From an uncultured Eubacteriales bacterium (GTDB taxonomy: Bacteria > Bacillota > Clostridia > Peptostreptococcales > Anaerovoracaceae), in the NCBI GenBank assembly GCA_949289445.1, contig CASEOD010000136.1:1-64000 (forward strand): DNA of 64,000 nucleotides, in the 5' to 3' direction. Shown piece after piece: positions 1 to 7,460 of this stretch. Each line of letters starts with the position of its first letter. Within the stretch, counting starts at the first letter, position 1. Position numbers and translations under genes: made by a program. The notes beneath the pieces were generated by a model. The model ran no database searches. It was not told the origin of the DNA and was given only the letters and a program-made list of their open reading frames with translations.

Positions 1-598
1 TTCTGCGCCGCGCCAGTTCCTCCATTCTTTCAGAAATAGCCTTCCGGTCACCTTTTTCCAGCTTCAGTGTCACTGAAACCACAATCTCTCCGGTTTCCTG
101 CACTCTGCTGTGACGATAGCCGAAATCCATACTGCCGGCAGGCGCAGTGGTCACTTCCTGTCCGTCGGAACTGAGCAGGGTGACCGTTTCCACAATATCC
201 TTCATCTCTCCGTCATAAGCGCCTGCGTTCATAAAAACGGCTCCGCCGATACTTCCCGGAATGCCTGCGGCAAACTCAAAACCGGTCAGGCCGTTTTCCA
301 GTGCCACCGCCGCCACATCCTTCATCAGTGCGCCCGATCCGCAGATTAACCTGTCATTTTCCGCTCTGATTCCGCTCATGCCACGATCCATCTTAATCAC
401 GGTACCGGAATAACCCGCATCCGTAACCAGAGTATTGCTGCCGTTTCCCAGAATCACATAAGGAGTCTGCCGTTCCGACAGTTCTCTGATAATAGTCTGC
501 AGTTCTATACCGTCTTCTGGTATGATCATTTCCGCGGCAGGACCGCCGGTCTTCATAGACGTATATTCCCCCATCAAAACATTAGTAAATCGTTCCAT
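1..598 (-). CDS. murB: UDP-N-acetylmuramate dehydrogenase (MurB), 3' end cut by window edge
   Basis: The first about 199 codons are present; the rest lies left of the window. The product reduces UDP-GlcNAc-enolpyruvate to UDP-N-acetylmuramate with NADPH and FAD in cytosolic peptidoglycan precursor synthesis. The translation starts MERFTNVLMGEYTSMKTGG and shows the FAD-binding segments VILGNGSNTLV and FEFAAGIPGSIGGAVFMNAGAYDGEM that are typical of MurB. The ATG overlaps the stop codon of the upstream permease gene (TAATG), so the two are probably translationally coupled. Confidence 0.93.
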   Translation of the reverse strand, partial: MERFTNVLMGEYTSMKTGGPAAEMIIPEDGIELQTIIRELSERQTPYVILGNGSNTLVTDAGYSGTVIKMDRGMSGIRAENDRLICGSGALMKDVAAVALENGLTGFEFAAGIPGSIGGAVFMNAGAYDGEMKDIVETVTLLSSDGQEVTTAPAGSMDFGYRHSRVQETGEIVVSVTLKLEKGDRKAISERMEELARRR

Positions 599-1833
599 TA
601 CAATACATCCTTTCTGTTTATGTCATATTTGTTAAAGTCCTCGTAGTCCACCGTATCAGGCGGCAGCCCTTTTCTTCCCAGCCTTTTTCGCAGATAAAGA
701 TTCAGATAATAAAATACTACCGCAAACACAGGTACACCCAGCACCATGCCGATGAAACCGAAAAGGCCTCCGCCCACCAATATGGCAAAAAGTACCCAGA
801 AGCTGGCAAGACCCGTGGTTCCTCCCAGAATTTTCGGGCCCAGAATATTACCGTCAAACTGCTGAAGCCCCAGAATCAGAATCAGAAAATAAAGAGCCTG
901 AACCGGGCTGGAAAAGCAGATAATAATGGCTGACGGAATCGCGCCGATAAACGGTCCGAAAAACGGAATTACGTTGGTGACCCCCACAATGGTGCTGACC
1001 AGCACTGCATAGGGCAGTTTGATGATATTCATCAGAATAAAGCAGAGAATACCGATGATCAGGGAATCAATGAGTTTGCCGTTAATGAAGCCTCCAAAAG
1101 TTTTATTGCAGAAATTGGCAAAATCCTGAATCTGCTCCACATGTTTTCTGTTCATGGTCGCAGTGATAAACTTGCGGCTCTGGGCTTTGAAAAGCTCCTT
1201 GCTGTTGAGAAAATACACACAGATAATCACACCGATACACAGATTCATCACTGTTTTCAGTGTCACCAGCACCCCCTGTGAAATCTGTGTCATATATACT
1301 CCGATTTTCGGCAGAAATTCATTGTCTGTCCATTCCACAAAGGAATCTCTTGTTCTGCTCAGGATTTCTTCCGCCGCTCCGGCAAGCTCCGGATATCGCT
1401 CAGCAGTAAAGGTCATTTCAATCCAGTCAATAAGCTCATTGATTTTTCCGGGAGCATCATGCACCAGACCAAGAATACTGCGGATAGTCTCCGGCAGCAC
1501 CAGGGCAAACAGGCCTCCCACAACGCCAAAGAGCACCAGAAGAGACGCTACCGTTCCCGTCACTCGGGCAAGACGGAAAGCGCTCTTTTTCTTTGTATAA
1601 ATCCGGACAAAGAGACGGTAGGTTTTTCTGACAACGGCATTGTAGACAGGACAGAGCAGATAAGCCATCACCAGACCGAAAATAAACGGTGACAGGATAC
1701 CGGTAACAACATTCCATCCCTGCTGAACCTTGTCAAAATGCACGATCACCTGATAGAGAACAATCAGTGCGGCCCCCGCACAGAAGATGGTGATTCCCAA
1801 TTTTACATAACGGTTCTGAAATCGTTCTTTCAA
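598..1833 (-). CDS. AI-2E/PerM family transporter, multi-pass membrane protein
   Basis: The 411-residue protein is a typical AI-2E exporter-like (PerM/YtvI, formerly UPF0118) permease. N-terminal hydrophobic segments lie at about residues 12-32 and 38-60, a helical extracytoplasmic stretch follows, and a C-terminal membrane block contains the family signature NVIPFFGPFIGAIPSAII. The true substrate of this family is often unknown; some members act as sodium/proton antiporters. The start is TTG, placed after the RBS-like GAGGT. It shares a TAATG junction with murB, which suggests one transcription unit. No cell-division or quorum partner is adjacent, so no specific role can be assigned. Confidence 0.88.
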   Translation of the reverse strand: MKERFQNRYVKLGITIFCAGAALIVLYQVIVHFDKVQQGWNVVTGILSPFIFGLVMAYLLCPVYNAVVRKTYRLFVRIYTKKKSAFRLARVTGTVASLLVLFGVVGGLFALVLPETIRSILGLVHDAPGKINELIDWIEMTFTAERYPELAGAAEEILSRTRDSFVEWTDNEFLPKIGVYMTQISQGVLVTLKTVMNLCIGVIICVYFLNSKELFKAQSRKFITATMNRKHVEQIQDFANFCNKTFGGFINGKLIDSLIIGILCFILMNIIKLPYAVLVSTIVGVTNVIPFFGPFIGAIPSAIIICFSSPVQALYFLILILGLQQFDGNILGPKILGGTTGLASFWVLFAILVGGGLFGFIGMVLGVPVFAVVFYYLNLYLRKRLGRKGLPPDTVDYEDFNKYDINRKDVL

Positions 1834-1874
1834 AGCTGATACCTCAATCTTTAATACCTTTTTGCGACAATTAC

Positions 1875-1913
1875 ACTATTATAGTATATCCCCGCCCACT
1901 ATAGTTTTATAGT
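1875..1913. promoter_or_regulatory. Two ACTAT/ATAGT palindromes upstream of the permease gene
   Basis: An 11-base perfect palindrome ACTATTATAGT lies at 1875-1885 and a second dyad, ACTATA-GTTT-TATAGT, at 1898-1913. The first contains a leftward TATAAT-like -10 hexamer (1878-1883) for the permease gene at 1833. Two similar dyads 23 bases apart at a promoter look like a repressor operator pair. The cognate regulator is not visible here. Confidence 0.4.
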
Positions 1914-1992
1914 ACCACAAAACAATATATTTTGCCATCTTATTCTCCGACAGAATAAACATAAATATTTTCAAATTTTTATAAATTTCCCC

Positions 1993-2050
1993 TTGACTTT
2001 TGTATACAGAGTTGTATAATTATTTTATCATTCAAATAAAAATTCGGAGG
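1993..2050 (+). promoter_or_regulatory. Sigma-A promoter and RBS of the 79-residue gene
   Basis: TTGACT (1993-1998) and TATAAT (2015-2020) are separated by 16 bases. GGAGG at 2046-2050 lies 8 bases before the ATG at 2059. The spacer contains TTGTATACAGA, a sequence that recurs in the leader of the polyferredoxin/PFOR operon. Confidence 0.65.
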
Positions 2051-2058
2051 TAACAGCA

Positions 2059-2298
2059 ATGCAAAAGGCGATTCATGTGGACTGTCCCACTTACCTGGAA
2101 CTGGGGCTGAAAAACGGCGAAGTTTCCACAATTAACGGGAAGGAATTGAACAAGGAAGGTGTTAAGCACGTTATCGATTACCTTTGTCAGGAAGTCAATG
2201 TAAAGGCTGAAGAAGTTCTTTCCACAGTACAGACAATGAATACAGAAAACGGTTCCGTTATGCTGAAGCTGTATGACGGAATGGTCAGTGCAGTATAG
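2059..2298 (+). CDS. Small protein of unknown function (79 aa)
   Basis: I do not recognise this protein. It is a soluble, mixed alpha/beta 79-residue product with no signal peptide or membrane segment and one cysteine pair (residues 9 and 43) not in a metal motif. It is supported as a real gene by a strong sigma-A promoter, a well-placed GGAGG site and a rho-independent terminator right behind it, so it is a monocistronic unit. The promoter quality suggests high expression. Confidence 0.75.
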   Translation: MQKAIHVDCPTYLELGLKNGEVSTINGKELNKEGVKHVIDYLCQEVNVKAEEVLSTVQTMNTENGSVMLKLYDGMVSAV

Positions 2299-2347
2299 TA
2301 TACAATCACAGTTTAACTCATAGATCTCTTTAGAATTTTATTTATTC

Positions 2348-2382
2348 AGCGGGTCTGCCTTATCCTGAGCGGGCCCGCTTTT
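2348..2382 (+). terminator. Rho-independent terminator of the 79-aa gene
   Basis: The arms AGCGGGTC (2348-2355) and GGCCCGCT (2372-2379) pair with one G-T wobble and are followed by TTTT. Confidence 0.75.
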
Positions 2383-2409
2383 CATGCCCTTCTTTCCTCA
2401 GGGCGAAAG

Positions 2410-2438
2410 AAAAATCCCCGTGATCCGTCATCCGGGGA
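2410..2438 (-). terminator. Rho-independent terminator of the Fic-like gene
   Basis: Read leftward, the stem TCCCCG/CGGGGA (2433-2438 with 2415-2420) is followed by a run of T, seen as A at 2410-2414 on the plus strand. It sits just behind the stop of the Fic-like gene. Confidence 0.75.
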
Positions 2439-2448
2439 ATCCTTCCTG

Positions 2449-3093
2449 TTACAGCGTATCCACCCTGCTCTCCACCATCAGCTGGTTCAGTCGCAGGTTC
2501 TCCAGGATCACCGTTTCCTTTCCCTTTTTCATGTATTCAGCCAGAGCGCTGTTATATTCACTTTCCGTCAATGTCAGCGGACACATGAATTTTCCCCGGT
2601 ACAGCAGTTCATACTCCATGGCGGCTCTCGCCACCAGTTCGTTGCAATCGTCAAAGGGGTAGATGCGAATCAGTTCATTATGTATAAAAACGGCCCGTTC
2701 CAGCGGATTGCCCACCGGATAACGATGAATCTGTCTGAACAGAGCCCCAAGTTCTTCTTCTATCTCCTGAGGCAGCACAGGGTTATAACTGAGATGAAAC
2801 AGAACCGGAGTCGTTTTTCTGTATATTCCCGGCTTTCCGTCCGAAAACACCTTATAGAATTTTCTCAGGGTGCCGGCGCACAGTTCTTCTCCCAGGTCAA
2901 GAAGCGCATCAAAAAGTGGCAGAATCTCTGTCAGACCCGCCACAAGCAGATGTTCCTCCAAGGTAGCATTCAGAACATACTGTCCGTCTGCAATCTGCAC
3001 AGCAGTTTCCTCATTCATAGAACTGCCGGAAAGGCGCATATTCATCAGTACCCATTCAATTTTCGTTTTTTTCCTGTTCATTTCCTTATTCAT
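2449..3093 (-). CDS. Fic/DOC-fold protein with degenerate active site
   Basis: The 214-residue protein has the layout of a Fic protein: an N-terminal helix with LSGSSMNEE at residues 21-29, resembling the inhibitory helix, and the core motif region at 133-160. Active Fic enzymes AMPylate targets with an HxFx(D/E)GNGRxxR loop. Here the loop reads IYPFDDCNELVAR (144-156): the catalytic His is Tyr, both glycines of GNG are lost (Cys and Glu) and its Arg is Leu, while the last Arg is kept. AMP transfer is therefore unlikely and the protein may be a binding pseudoenzyme. It is a single gene with its own terminator. An earlier or later in-frame Met (residue 5) cannot be excluded as the start. Confidence 0.7.
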   Translation of the reverse strand: MNKEMNRKKTKIEWVLMNMRLSGSSMNEETAVQIADGQYVLNATLEEHLLVAGLTEILPLFDALLDLGEELCAGTLRKFYKVFSDGKPGIYRKTTPVLFHLSYNPVLPQEIEEELGALFRQIHRYPVGNPLERAVFIHNELIRIYPFDDCNELVARAAMEYELLYRGKFMCPLTLTESEYNSALAEYMKKGKETVILENLRLNQLMVESRVDTL

Positions 3094-3103
3094 ACCTGAA
3101 TTT

Positions 3104-3129
3104 TAACACAAAAAGAATGTTTTGTGTTA
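3104..3129. promoter_or_regulatory. 26-base dyad between the divergent Fic-like and phosphoesterase genes
   Basis: TAACACAAAA (3104-3113) and TTTTGTGTTA (3120-3129) form a perfect 10-base inverted repeat around a 6-base centre. It lies only 11 bases from the Fic-like start codon and overlaps a rightward TATACT-like -10 at 3128-3133, so it could be an operator for both genes. No T-run follows, which argues against a terminator. Confidence 0.5.
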
Positions 3130-3225
3130 TACTATATTTCATATTTGAATTTCTGCACTGAAAATCTGTAACCGGCCGTGCCGTTCCGCGCTGCGGCAGA
3201 ACAGTGAATACTCGGAGGAAAGACT

Positions 3226-3798
3226 ATGAAAATCCTTTTGCTCAGCGATACACACGGAGATCTGGACAGAGTGTATCGGATTTATGAAAAACTGACAGAT
3301 ATCAATATGATATTCCATTGCGGCGATTATCAGCGGGATGCTCTGCAGCTGGAAGACACTCTGGGAATACCTGTTCTTTCAGTAAAAGGCAACTGTGACG
3401 GATGCACTAAACCGGACAGAAAAATCGCAGAGACTCCGGCAGGCAGAATTCTGCTCACTCACGGCCATCTGGAAGGTGCGGGATTCGATGAAACCCGGCT
3501 GCTGTATCTGGCAGAAGAAAACGACTGTATTGCTGCCTGTTTCGGTCATACTCACAGAGCTGTATGTGAAGATTTCAACGGTATCTTTCTCATCAATCCC
3601 GGAAGTCTCACCGAACCGAGAGACGGCAGCGGAGGAACCTATGCGATTCTCCACTGTGAAGATGACGAATTCTACGCTAATATCGTCTACTATGACAGGA
3701 TCTTCCCCGACGGGAGTTCCGGAAACAGCAATAAAAAAACGAAGAAACCCTCCGGCGGGTTCCTTCGAAATCTGCTCAACTACAGCGACAGATTCTGA
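3226..3798 (+). CDS. YfcE/MJ0936-type metallophosphodiesterase
   Basis: The 190-residue cytosolic enzyme belongs to the calcineurin-like metallophosphoesterases that hydrolyse small phosphodiesters. The metal ligands are visible in order: DTHGD (residues 8-12), HCGD (about 31-34), KGNCD (about 54-58), THGH (about 79-82) and GHTHR (about 107-111). This is the complete family set, so the enzyme should be active with two divalent metals. The length of the core matches the family; a basic, low-complexity C-terminus (NSNKKTKKPSG) follows it. GGAGG is well placed before the ATG. The physiological substrate is unknown for this family. Confidence 0.88.
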   Translation: MKILLLSDTHGDLDRVYRIYEKLTDINMIFHCGDYQRDALQLEDTLGIPVLSVKGNCDGCTKPDRKIAETPAGRILLTHGHLEGAGFDETRLLYLAEENDCIAACFGHTHRAVCEDFNGIFLINPGSLTEPRDGSGGTYAILHCEDDEFYANIVYYDRIFPDGSSGNSNKKTKKPSGGFLRNLLNYSDRF

Positions 3799-3873
3799 AT
3801 CCGGACGATACTTGACCGTCAGTCAGACAGGGGCAGAACACATAAACACATTTGGTTTCGCTCTGCCTCCATC

Positions 3874-5178
3874 TTATTTCCCCATACTGTAATAGGCCTG
3901 CATTTCCTCTTCAGGCACCATGCTGCCTCCTGTCGCCCAGAGAATATGGGTGGCATTTTTTAATTTATCTTTTAGGTTGTTTTTAATCAGATATCCCTCT
4001 GCCGACAGCACATGTCCCGGACCTGTGAATGCCGCACATGCGGAAGGCTCAATAAACAGTTCCTCAGAATCCGCCAGTTTTGCAAGGTAGGCGTACAGTC
4101 TGTCATCATTGATTGTAAAACAGCCATCCAGCAAAGTTTCCATAATACTGCCCACAAGGCGGGACGGTCTACCTACTGCCAGACCGTCAGCGGCAGTTTT
4201 CCCATCCAGTCCGATGTCTTTCACAGAGATCTCATCGTGCAGCCCTGTCAGCATACCTAAAGTCATACATGGTGCATGAGTTGGCTCAGCAAAGAAAATA
4301 TGAATATGATCGCCAAACAACTGTTTCAGCCCAAAGGCAACACCGCCGGGCGCACCGCCCACACCGCACGGCAGGTACACGAACACCGGATTCTCTTTGT
4401 CACAGACAATCATCTGCCGTTTGAACTGTTCCGCCAGTCTCTTTGCCGCAACGGAGTATCCCAGAAACAGATCTGCAGACCCTTCATCATCGACAAAGTG
4501 GCACATAGGATCCTTTTCGGCTTCTTTGCGTCCTTCTGCCACAGCTTTCTGATAATCGTCCTGATATTCTATCACCATAACGCCTTTCTGCCGCAGCAGA
4601 TCCTTTTTCCATCTGCGAGCGTCTGCGGACATGTGCACAGTGACTTTAAAACCGAGCCTTGCGCTGATAATCCCGATAGACAGGCCCAGATTGCCTGTGG
4701 AACCCACTGCCACGCTGTACTCCCCGAATACTTTACGGAATCTGTCCTCCAGCAAAACGGAGTAATCATCGCTTTCCGACAGCATCCCTCTTTCCACAGC
4801 GATGGATTCTGCCAGTTTCAGAACCTCATAAATCCCTCCCCTTGCTTTGATGGAACCTGAAACCGCCAGATGACTGTCGCATTTAAGAAACATCCTCCCC
4901 GGAATTTCTCTGCCCAGTTCTTCCTCAAAAATCTTTTTCATTCTGTTGATTTCAAGCAGCGGAGATTCGATAATCCCCTGCGTCTTTTCGGTTTCCGGAA
5001 AAGCTGCCCGAATATACGGAGCAAACCGAAGCAGACGGCTCTCCGCATCGTTTATATCCTCCATGGAAAAAGGCAGCTCTGCCTCTTCTCCGGCCCTTTC
5101 ATTGAGCCAGAAGATTTCCTCACAGTTAACCATGTTCTGTATCACCGGATGTTTCACCAGAAGCTTGTCTATATCCAT
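3874..5178 (-). CDS. dsdA: D-serine dehydratase (D-serine ammonia-lyase)
   Basis: The 434-residue PLP enzyme converts D-serine to pyruvate and ammonia in the cytosol. GSIKARGG near residue 110 holds the Schiff-base lysine, [10 protein letters not shown] is the phosphate/substrate loop and [11 protein letters not shown] the PLP-phosphate glycine loop; the C-terminal VGRPSRLVG block is also DsdA-like. Length equals the family norm. The pyruvate fits the PFOR operon of this window. No dsdC- or dsdX-like neighbour is seen; the gene is single and convergent with the phosphoesterase gene. The start is supported by AAGGGAG before the ATG. Confidence 0.93.
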   Translation of the reverse strand: MDIDKLLVKHPVIQNMVNCEEIFWLNERAGEEAELPFSMEDINDAESRLLRFAPYIRAAFPETEKTQGIIESPLLEINRMKKIFEEELGREIPGRMFLKCDSHLAVSGSIKARGGIYEVLKLAESIAVERGMLSESDDYSVLLEDRFRKVFGEYSVAVGSTGNLGLSIGIISARLGFKVTVHMSADARRWKKDLLRQKGVMVIEYQDDYQKAVAEGRKEAEKDPMCHFVDDEGSADLFLGYSVAAKRLAEQFKRQMIVCDKENPVFVYLPCGVGGAPGGVAFGLKQLFGDHIHIFFAEPTHAPCMTLGMLTGLHDEISVKDIGLDGKTAADGLAVGRPSRLVGSIMETLLDGCFTINDDRLYAYLAKLADSEELFIEPSACAAFTGPGHVLSAEGYLIKNNLKDKLKNATHILWATGGSMVPEEEMQAYYSMGK

Positions 5179-5254
5179 TTTACTCTCCCTTCTTCAGTTG
5201 CTAAAGGATCTTTATCATTATACACTATTTGTTCGCAAAAAAAAAGTTCAATTA

Positions 5255-5293
5255 TGGAACACCGTTCCACGCATCTGACCCATTTATGGTTCA
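5255..5293 (+). promoter_or_regulatory. Candidate activator sites (UAS) upstream of a sigma-54 promoter
   Basis: TGGAAC-ACC-GTTCCA (5255-5269) is a perfect dyad. TGACCCATTTATGGTTCA (5276-5293) is a near-palindrome with centre about 22 bases further on. They lie 135-175 bases before the -24 element at 5428, the usual range for enhancer-binding proteins. TGACCCATTT recurs in the upstream region of the second sigma-54 promoter (15396-15405). The rest of the 5179-5494 gap is AT-rich and holds no gene that I can see. Confidence 0.45.
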
Positions 5294-5425
5294 TTTCTTG
5301 TCTCTTTTCTCCGCTTCTCTTTCATATTTTTGATGCCAAAAAAAACACGGAAAATAAATCATTGAAATTCCAACATTTTCTTAGACACATAAATTTTTTC
5401 AAATTTAATTTCTAAAAATCTCCTT

Positions 5426-5443
5426 TTGGCACGGTTTATGCTT
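5426..5443 (+). promoter_or_regulatory. Sigma-54 (-24/-12) promoter of the three-repeat protein
   Basis: TTGGCACGGTTTATGCTTT carries the invariant GG (5428-5429) and GC (5440-5441) exactly 10 bases apart, with the -24 half TTGGCACG matching consensus. Transcription would begin near 5453. Confidence 0.8.
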
Positions 5444-5494
5444 TATACTGAAGTAAAACAGAAAAAAAGCAAAATCTGATGTGGAGGTATGAAG

Positions 5495-6271
5495 ATGAGC
5501 AAAGTAGTTATGTTAAAAAGAGCCTTTAACCAGGCGGTAGCAACTGGAGCAGTTCGTTTCACAGACAAAGACACGGATTTTCTGGTCATTAAGAACTACA
5601 TGATCGATTATGCCAAAAAATACGGCGTTGAAGTTTCCGTCTCTGAAATAGAAGCCTTTATCAAAAGCCAGCAGGAATCTTTAGTCGCTGTTTCCACAAA
5701 AATCACCGGCGAAGGCAGTCATGTGGAAATCGAAAATGTGGCCGTAACCAACGAGCCTGAGCGTCTTACAAAAGACGAAATTCTGGAAGACGCTTTCAAT
5801 GACGCGGTTTCCAATGCCGCAGTGCTTTTCACTGATAAGGTTGCGGATTTTCTGGTGATCAGAAACTCCATGGTTGAATACACCAAAAATCACGGTCAGG
5901 AATTTACACTGGACGAAATCGAATCCTATATTCGCCGTCAGGAAAAACTGTGGGATGAATTTATCACGGATGTAGAGGTATCCGGCAGCCACATTAACGC
6001 TCTCCATGTATCCACTGCTTATGAACCTGCGGAACTCACCGACGAGGAGCTTCTGAAAGAAGCATTTCTCTCTGCTGCAGCAAATCCTGCTGTCAACTTT
6101 GTGGATGAAAAGATCGATTTTCTGGTGATTAAATCCGCAATGGAAGAATATATCAAGGCTCAGCACCGTGAAATTCCGGAAGAAAAAATCGTTGCCCGTA
6201 TCAGAGAGTCTTTTCACAAGATGAATGAAGCCGCAAAAGATTTTTCTCATGAATTCAATGCGATGAAATAA
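5495..6271 (+). CDS. Unknown protein of three 90-residue tandem repeats
   Basis: I do not recognise this 258-residue acidic, soluble protein. It is three tandem copies of one unit with exact 90-residue period: AFNQAVATGAV, AFNDAVSNAAV and AFLSAAANPAV begin at residues 10, 100 and 190, each followed by (D)FLVIK/R..M..Y and an I-E..I motif. The linkers GSHVEIENVAVTNEPE and GSHINALHVSTAYEPA also match. The predicted fold is a helical module of about 60 residues plus a short strand linker. The ATG at 5495 is preferred over 5489 because GGAGG (5483-5487) would abut the first one. The gene is monocistronic, with a sigma-54 promoter in front and a terminator behind. Its job may be linked to the neighbouring sigma-54 operon (inference). 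Confidence 0.82.
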   Translation: MSKVVMLKRAFNQAVATGAVRFTDKDTDFLVIKNYMIDYAKKYGVEVSVSEIEAFIKSQQESLVAVSTKITGEGSHVEIENVAVTNEPERLTKDEILEDAFNDAVSNAAVLFTDKVADFLVIRNSMVEYTKNHGQEFTLDEIESYIRRQEKLWDEFITDVEVSGSHINALHVSTAYEPAELTDEELLKEAFLSAAANPAVNFVDEKIDFLVIKSAMEEYIKAQHREIPEEKIVARIRESFHKMNEAAKDFSHEFNAMK

Positions 6272-6303
6272 CAGAGTTTCCCAATCCATCCGTTCTTGCG
6301 CAG

Positions 6304-6346
6304 AAAGCCGCTCCCACAGCCATCAGGCCGTAAGGAGCGGCTTTTT
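6304..6346. terminator. Terminator between convergent genes
   Basis: AAGCCGCTCC (6305-6314) pairs with GGAGCGGCTT (6334-6343) and is followed by T at 6342-6346. It ends the three-repeat gene and probably also the leftward operon, whose last stop is at 6351. Confidence 0.8.
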
Positions 6347-6350
6347 ACGT

Positions 6351-7418
6351 TCAGGCATTTCTCCCTGAGATTCTCTGTGCAAATTTCTGCGTCTTGCCTT
6401 CCAGTCCGGGTACTTTCAGTATGCTCCCCGGATCGTTGGCAGATTCTACCATTGCAAAATTTCCGGGCAGGATAAAGTTTTTGTTAAAATTCATTGCGCC
6501 GATGATCTGTTCTGCAACAATATCTCCTCCGCTGTAGCCGGAAACAACCAGTGCAAACACTCGCTTCCCGGAAAAGTCATGGGTCCGGAATACAGCTGTA
6601 AGTCTGTTGATAAAAGCTGTAATATTGGCGCTGACCGCATCGTTATAGTTAGGGCAGATCATCACCAGACTGTCACAGCTTATAATGGCAGGATATACTT
6701 TTTCCACCATAACTCCGCCGTAAAAACAGCCTCCCTGTTCGCCGAAATGGACACAGTCCTCATATCTGCACCCCCTGCAGTCGAGAAGCTGACCGTTTCT
6801 GAGAGAAATCTCGGTTATTTCAGGCGCCTGCGCTTCCTGTTCCAGACAGCTGCGGATTTTCGACCAGAGAAGCAGACTGTTGGATGTCTTCCTGCTGCTG
6901 GCATGAACAGCCAGCACCCTCTCCGATCTCTCCTTTCCGAGAGAGAAGGAAAGCAGTTTGCGAACCAGTCCTTTGACCTGACGGCTGTAGGCCTCTTCTC
7001 TGCTGACATTCTGAATTCTGCTCAGGGTTTCAAAATTATACAGAGATCCTGTGGCCTCAACCAGCGGTTTCCCCGGAAAGGTGCATCCGGCCATATTCGC
7101 TGAAAACACCAGCCGCCTTGCCAGACTCTTGGTAAAAAGCTCTCCGCTGCCGTCCACCACAACGCCGGCTACAGATCCCCTGAGACAGTCCGGTTTCTGT
7201 CTGAAATATTCCAGCATCCTGTAATACTCCAGATTAACTCCCGCCTCAGAAAGGCAGACGGAAAAAAGAATCCGCTTTTCTGACAGATCTGCCTGTGCAA
7301 GTTCTTCCGCGGTAAGCAGATATTTCGTCTCTACACCCGAAAGAGCTTCCGACAGGATTCGATCCATTCTGCTTTCTCTCTTGAATTCCCGGCTGAACGG
7401 TTTTACTACCATCAACAT
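6351..7418 (-). CDS. Flavodoxin-fold NAD(P)H-dependent reductase-like protein with N-terminal extension
   Basis: The C-terminal half (about residues 165-350) is an NADPH-dependent FMN reductase/iron-sulfur flavoprotein-like domain: VLAVHASSRKTSNSLLL binds the FMN phosphate in this family, and SLVMICPNYNDAVSANITAFINRL is the core flavin loop. CRGCRYEDC may be a metal or redox cysteine motif. The N-terminal 150 residues (with FSANMAGCTFPGKPLVEATGSLYNF) resemble nothing I can name. It is the last gene of the sigma-54-activator operon. The ATG at 7418 is chosen because AGAGGTGG (7424-7431) sits 5 bases ahead; an in-frame GTG at 7427 overlaps that site. Confidence 0.7.
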   Translation of the reverse strand: MLMVVKPFSREFKRESRMDRILSEALSGVETKYLLTAEELAQADLSEKRILFSVCLSEAGVNLEYYRMLEYFRQKPDCLRGSVAGVVVDGSGELFTKSLARRLVFSANMAGCTFPGKPLVEATGSLYNFETLSRIQNVSREEAYSRQVKGLVRKLLSFSLGKERSERVLAVHASSRKTSNSLLLWSKIRSCLEQEAQAPEITEISLRNGQLLDCRGCRYEDCVHFGEQGGCFYGGVMVEKVYPAIISCDSLVMICPNYNDAVSANITAFINRLTAVFRTHDFSGKRVFALVVSGYSGGDIVAEQIIGAMNFNKNFILPGNFAMVESANDPGSILKVPGLEGKTQKFAQRISGRNA

Positions 7419-7460
7419 ACAACCCACCTCTTTTTAATCTCAGTCTGTCAAAACCCGTAT

